Of a DNA stretch of 64,000 bases, positions 61,272 to 64,000 are shown piece after piece (positions within the stretch are counted from its first letter, which is position 1; each line of letters begins with the position of its first letter). Position numbers and translations under genes: made by a program. Source of the DNA: Atherinomorus stipes (lineage: Eukaryota; Chordata; Actinopteri; Atheriniformes; Atherinidae). The stretch is taken from contig JALJCO010001157.1 in NCBI GenBank assembly GCA_023101725.1, forward strand, positions 372,001-436,000. The letters are read 5' to 3'. Below the pieces are notes generated by a model. It had not been told where the DNA came from, ran no database searches, and saw only the letters and a program-made list of their open reading frames with translations.

Positions 61272-61559
61272 GTGTAAGGCTGCTACATCCTCCACGAGAA
61301 GTGAGAACTTTCTTGTTGTTCTCAGGGCTACGAGAACATAATGACATCATTTTGTTCTCACCAGCGTGATTGAGGACGGCTTGCAGCTTGTTCTTGACGT
61401 CTTGTTCTTTAAGAAGATTGTCTTAAATGATTTACCTCGGATGTTCTGTGGACTGGATAAGATTGGTTTTAACCACAGGCTAGCAGATTCCTGTTGACTT
61501 ACACTAGCATTAGCATCGGCGACCTCCTGGAGCTTGAATAACGGAATGAAATATGTTAA

Positions 61560-61637
61560 AACTGTCTCCAGTGATGAGTAGCATCTTGGCTCACTTGAAA
61601 ATGAGGCCCTATGTCAAAAATCCTGAACTTCCCCTTT
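61560..61637. mobile_element. Right terminus of a TTAA foldback-type element
   Basis: Ends CCTGAACTTCCCCT followed by TTAA, the inverse of the AGGGGAAGTT start of the foldback at 18329. No left arm was found. Confidence 0.45.
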
Positions 61638-62880
61638 AAAATAAAGCGGAATCAACGGTTACATGTGAGGCAAATTATTTTATTCTGAGTTTAAAGTGGA
61701 ATGAACCAACAACTTAGTTTAGAATGAAGTTTTTTTCAGAATTATTGTTTTGACTTGGAATTAAGGGTTTACATGGTCTTCTTCAAGAAAAATTAACTTT
61801 CATTCAGAATTAAAGAGGAATTAAACTCTTATGTAAACAAGGTCAATATTCCAGATCTACATCCATCCACCCACTCTTTGGATTTGATTAACCTTGATAT
61901 GATTTTTCACAATAGTTTCTTTAGTTTCTTCCCAACAAAGTCGCTGCATCTCGCTACGTGGGCGACCGTGTTTTTCAATGCAACTGAGGAGCCGCAGCTC
62001 GCGACCGGAAACTTCAACACAATCTGGAAGACGAGAACGTTCAGATGTGGGCAGGGCAAAATAAGGTGAATAGGATAAAATGCTGTTTGGCTTACGTCCT
62101 TGTCTGTGCAGTTGGCTGCGCAGCATCAATCACCATTCTTTTTGTGATCAATTTTTTAAATTGTTTTTCCCATTTTATACCTTGGTGGAGGAATAACGCA
62201 TCAGACACAGGCAGTCATATTTTGTTAAGTATTAACAGATTTGTATCATCAGTAACAGGACACCCTCCAATTCCGGTGCTCGTTTTCCTCCCCATCCTTG
62301 TCTACAAGGTTTGGTGGCTAAATCTTCTGCCCTCAAAGTGTAGCTCAAGTTGAGCGCACACGGTGAGTTTTTAGAAGGGCTGGATGATTATGGAATAAAT
62401 AATAATCATGATTATTATTTATAATAATCATGATTATTAATAATCATGATTAATAATAAGCAGGGGGGCGCCCTGCCTATGTAATGGTTGGAAACACTGA
62501 AATAGAACCAAACATGAATTATTTCACCTTTTTGAAGTTTATGACATTGTCTCACTGGATCTGCGCGGGCCGGACATTTTGCTGTCGCGGGCCGCTAATT
62601 GGTGACAGCTGATCTAGACAAACCAGCTCAAACTTATCTAAAACTATGAAGCTAGAGTTAGAACTGAGCCAGAGGAAAAAGACATTGAACTGCCCTGGCG
62701 TGAATTTTGTGTTTTTTTAAGGTTTTGATCATATATTTTAGTTTCCTCAGCCTGCCTATGTCCCCTAAGGGGTTAAATTATAGATTGGTGTTTCCTTTGT
62801 CCCTGGGTGTGTGTGCCTACATGGTGAAGTTAGCATTCACAAATTTTTCTGATTGGCAGTTCGGTGTATTTTACTCCTAG
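61638..62880. other. No gene; contains an AT-rich palindrome
   Basis: Intron 7. At 62387-62460 nested ATAATCATGATTAT palindromes follow AGGGCTGGATGATTATGG at 62377, like a tiny hAT-derived remnant. No coding signal. Confidence 0.5.
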
Positions 62881-63153
62881 TTCAGCAACTACATCATTGA
62901 CTTCCAGCCAGTTACCCCCCTCCCCCAAACTACACTGTCCAAGTCCCTCCCTCCGAGACCTACGACATCAAACCGACATCATGGCGTCCCGTTGGCATCA
63001 GAACTGCTCTGTACCTGGTGTACGAAGGACAACAGCAATCTTTTTGTCCTCCCCGCTGAAAAACTTGTGGATGATTTCATTTCTGCAGGAATGTGCCGAC
63101 CGAACGAGCAGAAAATCTCCCTGCAGCTCCGTCTCCTCCTCAGGAGGTTATAA
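62881..63153 (+). other. Unassigned exon-like open frame with downstream AATAAA
   Basis: After an acceptor-like TTTTACTCCTAG (62869-62880) a frame stays open for 90 codons to TAA 63151-63153, reading FSNYIIDFQPVTPLPQTTLS and later LASELLCTWCTKDNSNLFVL, then PAEKLVDDFISAGMCRP. AATAAA follows near 63192. It lacks its own start codon, so it could be a terminal exon or retrocopy. I do not recognise the family, it is not HIBCH, and chance is possible. Confidence 0.3.
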
Positions 63154-64000
63154 CGGCTTCCAGCCCCCCCACCAAGAAACACAAAGTTTCTAATAAACGT
63201 TTCTCATCATGTTCGTGTCTTTTATCTCTGAGGGAAACTGATGTTTGTGATGATTCCAGTTTATAATTCTTCCCGTTGTGTGCGAGTGTTCGGCTGCGTG
63301 CATAGGCAATCAGGCCTTCTTCACCATCATCATCATCACTGTTTCTGTTTCTCCGGTCAGATGAAGACAGATCTAACGAGCAGAACTAGTGTAATATATC
63401 TTTAGTATTAACTAGTAACTGACTTCAGGTCAAGAGTGAAATAAATAATTCAGGGAAACTTGTTGCTGGAATACGATGCTGTTTTCTTCTTAAACCGGAT
63501 TCATACTGGCACTGCATCACCGTCTGTCTCAGGTTGGTGACACCGTCACCATCCTGTATAGATCCACAGAGGCTTAACACGAACTTCTTCCAGCCTGACG
63601 TGCAGCCGTACAACAGAACACAGCAACTCTTTTTTTACTCCAGCATGAGTGTGTGGGGGGGCGCGCGTCTGCAGGTTACTGCTGAGTGTATGGATGAATG
63701 TCTGCAGGTATCTCCGTATCACTCCGCTTCCTCTTTATGAGAGCACCATGACAACAGAAGCACATGGTGACACGCGTGCCTTCTGGTCCCGCCCACCGAA
63801 CCTCATCATTGTACGCCAGTGCTAACAGTAGTGCTAACTAGTAGCGCCTGCTATTCTTTGACAAGGGTGAGTTACTGGCGAACGATCCTTTCATACAGTA
63901 TTCAGGGACTTGGAGTCTGACTGAAAAGGGACCAAAAGTCGCTGGGAATTTCATGCTACTGGCACTTTAAATGTTGGTGCAGATACAGTTTGAAGAGCCA
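63154..64000. other. No gene recognised to the window end
   Basis: No HIBCH exon 8 (LFPDVGGG region) is present, so intron 7 continues past the window. No named repeat was recognised. Confidence 0.5.

Overview
This window looks like teleost fish nuclear DNA, probably from a percomorph. It is intron-rich, carries one split vertebrate gene, and is crowded with fish-type repeats: Tc1-like elements with TA target duplications, hAT elements with 8-bp duplications, TTAA-flanked foldback elements, a PIF/Harbinger-like element, L2-like LINEs and tRNA-derived SINEs. No species call is possible from sequence alone.

The only host gene I can support is the 5' half of HIBCH (mitochondrial 3-hydroxyisobutyryl-CoA hydrolase, valine catabolism), on the + strand. 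Seven coding exons are visible: 10300-10331, 16185-16227, 18112-18243, 25538-25622, 28079-28159, 30569-30621 and 60531-60609. Every junction has GT/AG borders and keeps frame. Together they give 168 codons plus one base: an Arg-rich mitochondrial leader, then the crotonase fold up to the PETAIG motif. The remaining exons lie past the right edge. Intron 6 is 29.9 kb and carries most of the repeats.

Layout. 1-10.2 kb: upstream flank with a reverse-transcriptase fragment, a SINE, an internally inverted L2-like LINE, Tc1/hAT fragments, a TTAA element and two elements next to the promoter. 10.3-18.1 kb: exons 1-3, with a 2.7-kb 19-bp minisatellite in intron 1. 18.3-25.4 kb (intron 3): a TTAA foldback element split by a LINE, itself invaded by two Tc1 elements, a hAT-like MITE, a Harbinger-like element, an LTR and a SINE. 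25.5-30.6 kb: exons 4-6 with a Tc1-like element, a SINE and MITEs. 30.6-60.5 kb (intron 6): hAT elements with clear 8-bp duplications, an 18-bp minisatellite, a 31-bp minisatellite in two blocks with ~1.1-kb higher-order repeats, three foldback elements with THAP-like sequence in their arms, a decayed KIAA1586-like hAT transposase, and a Tc1 copy interrupted by one of the THAP foldbacks. 60.6-64 kb: intron 7 with a hAT MITE and an unassigned exon-like ORF.

The best candidate for something undescribed is the ~0.73-1.13 kb foldback family at 39773-40904, 53982-55108 and 58601-59330. Its near-palindromic arms contain a decayed THAP zinc-finger coding sequence, suggesting non-autonomous descent from a P-like or other THAP-bearing transposon.
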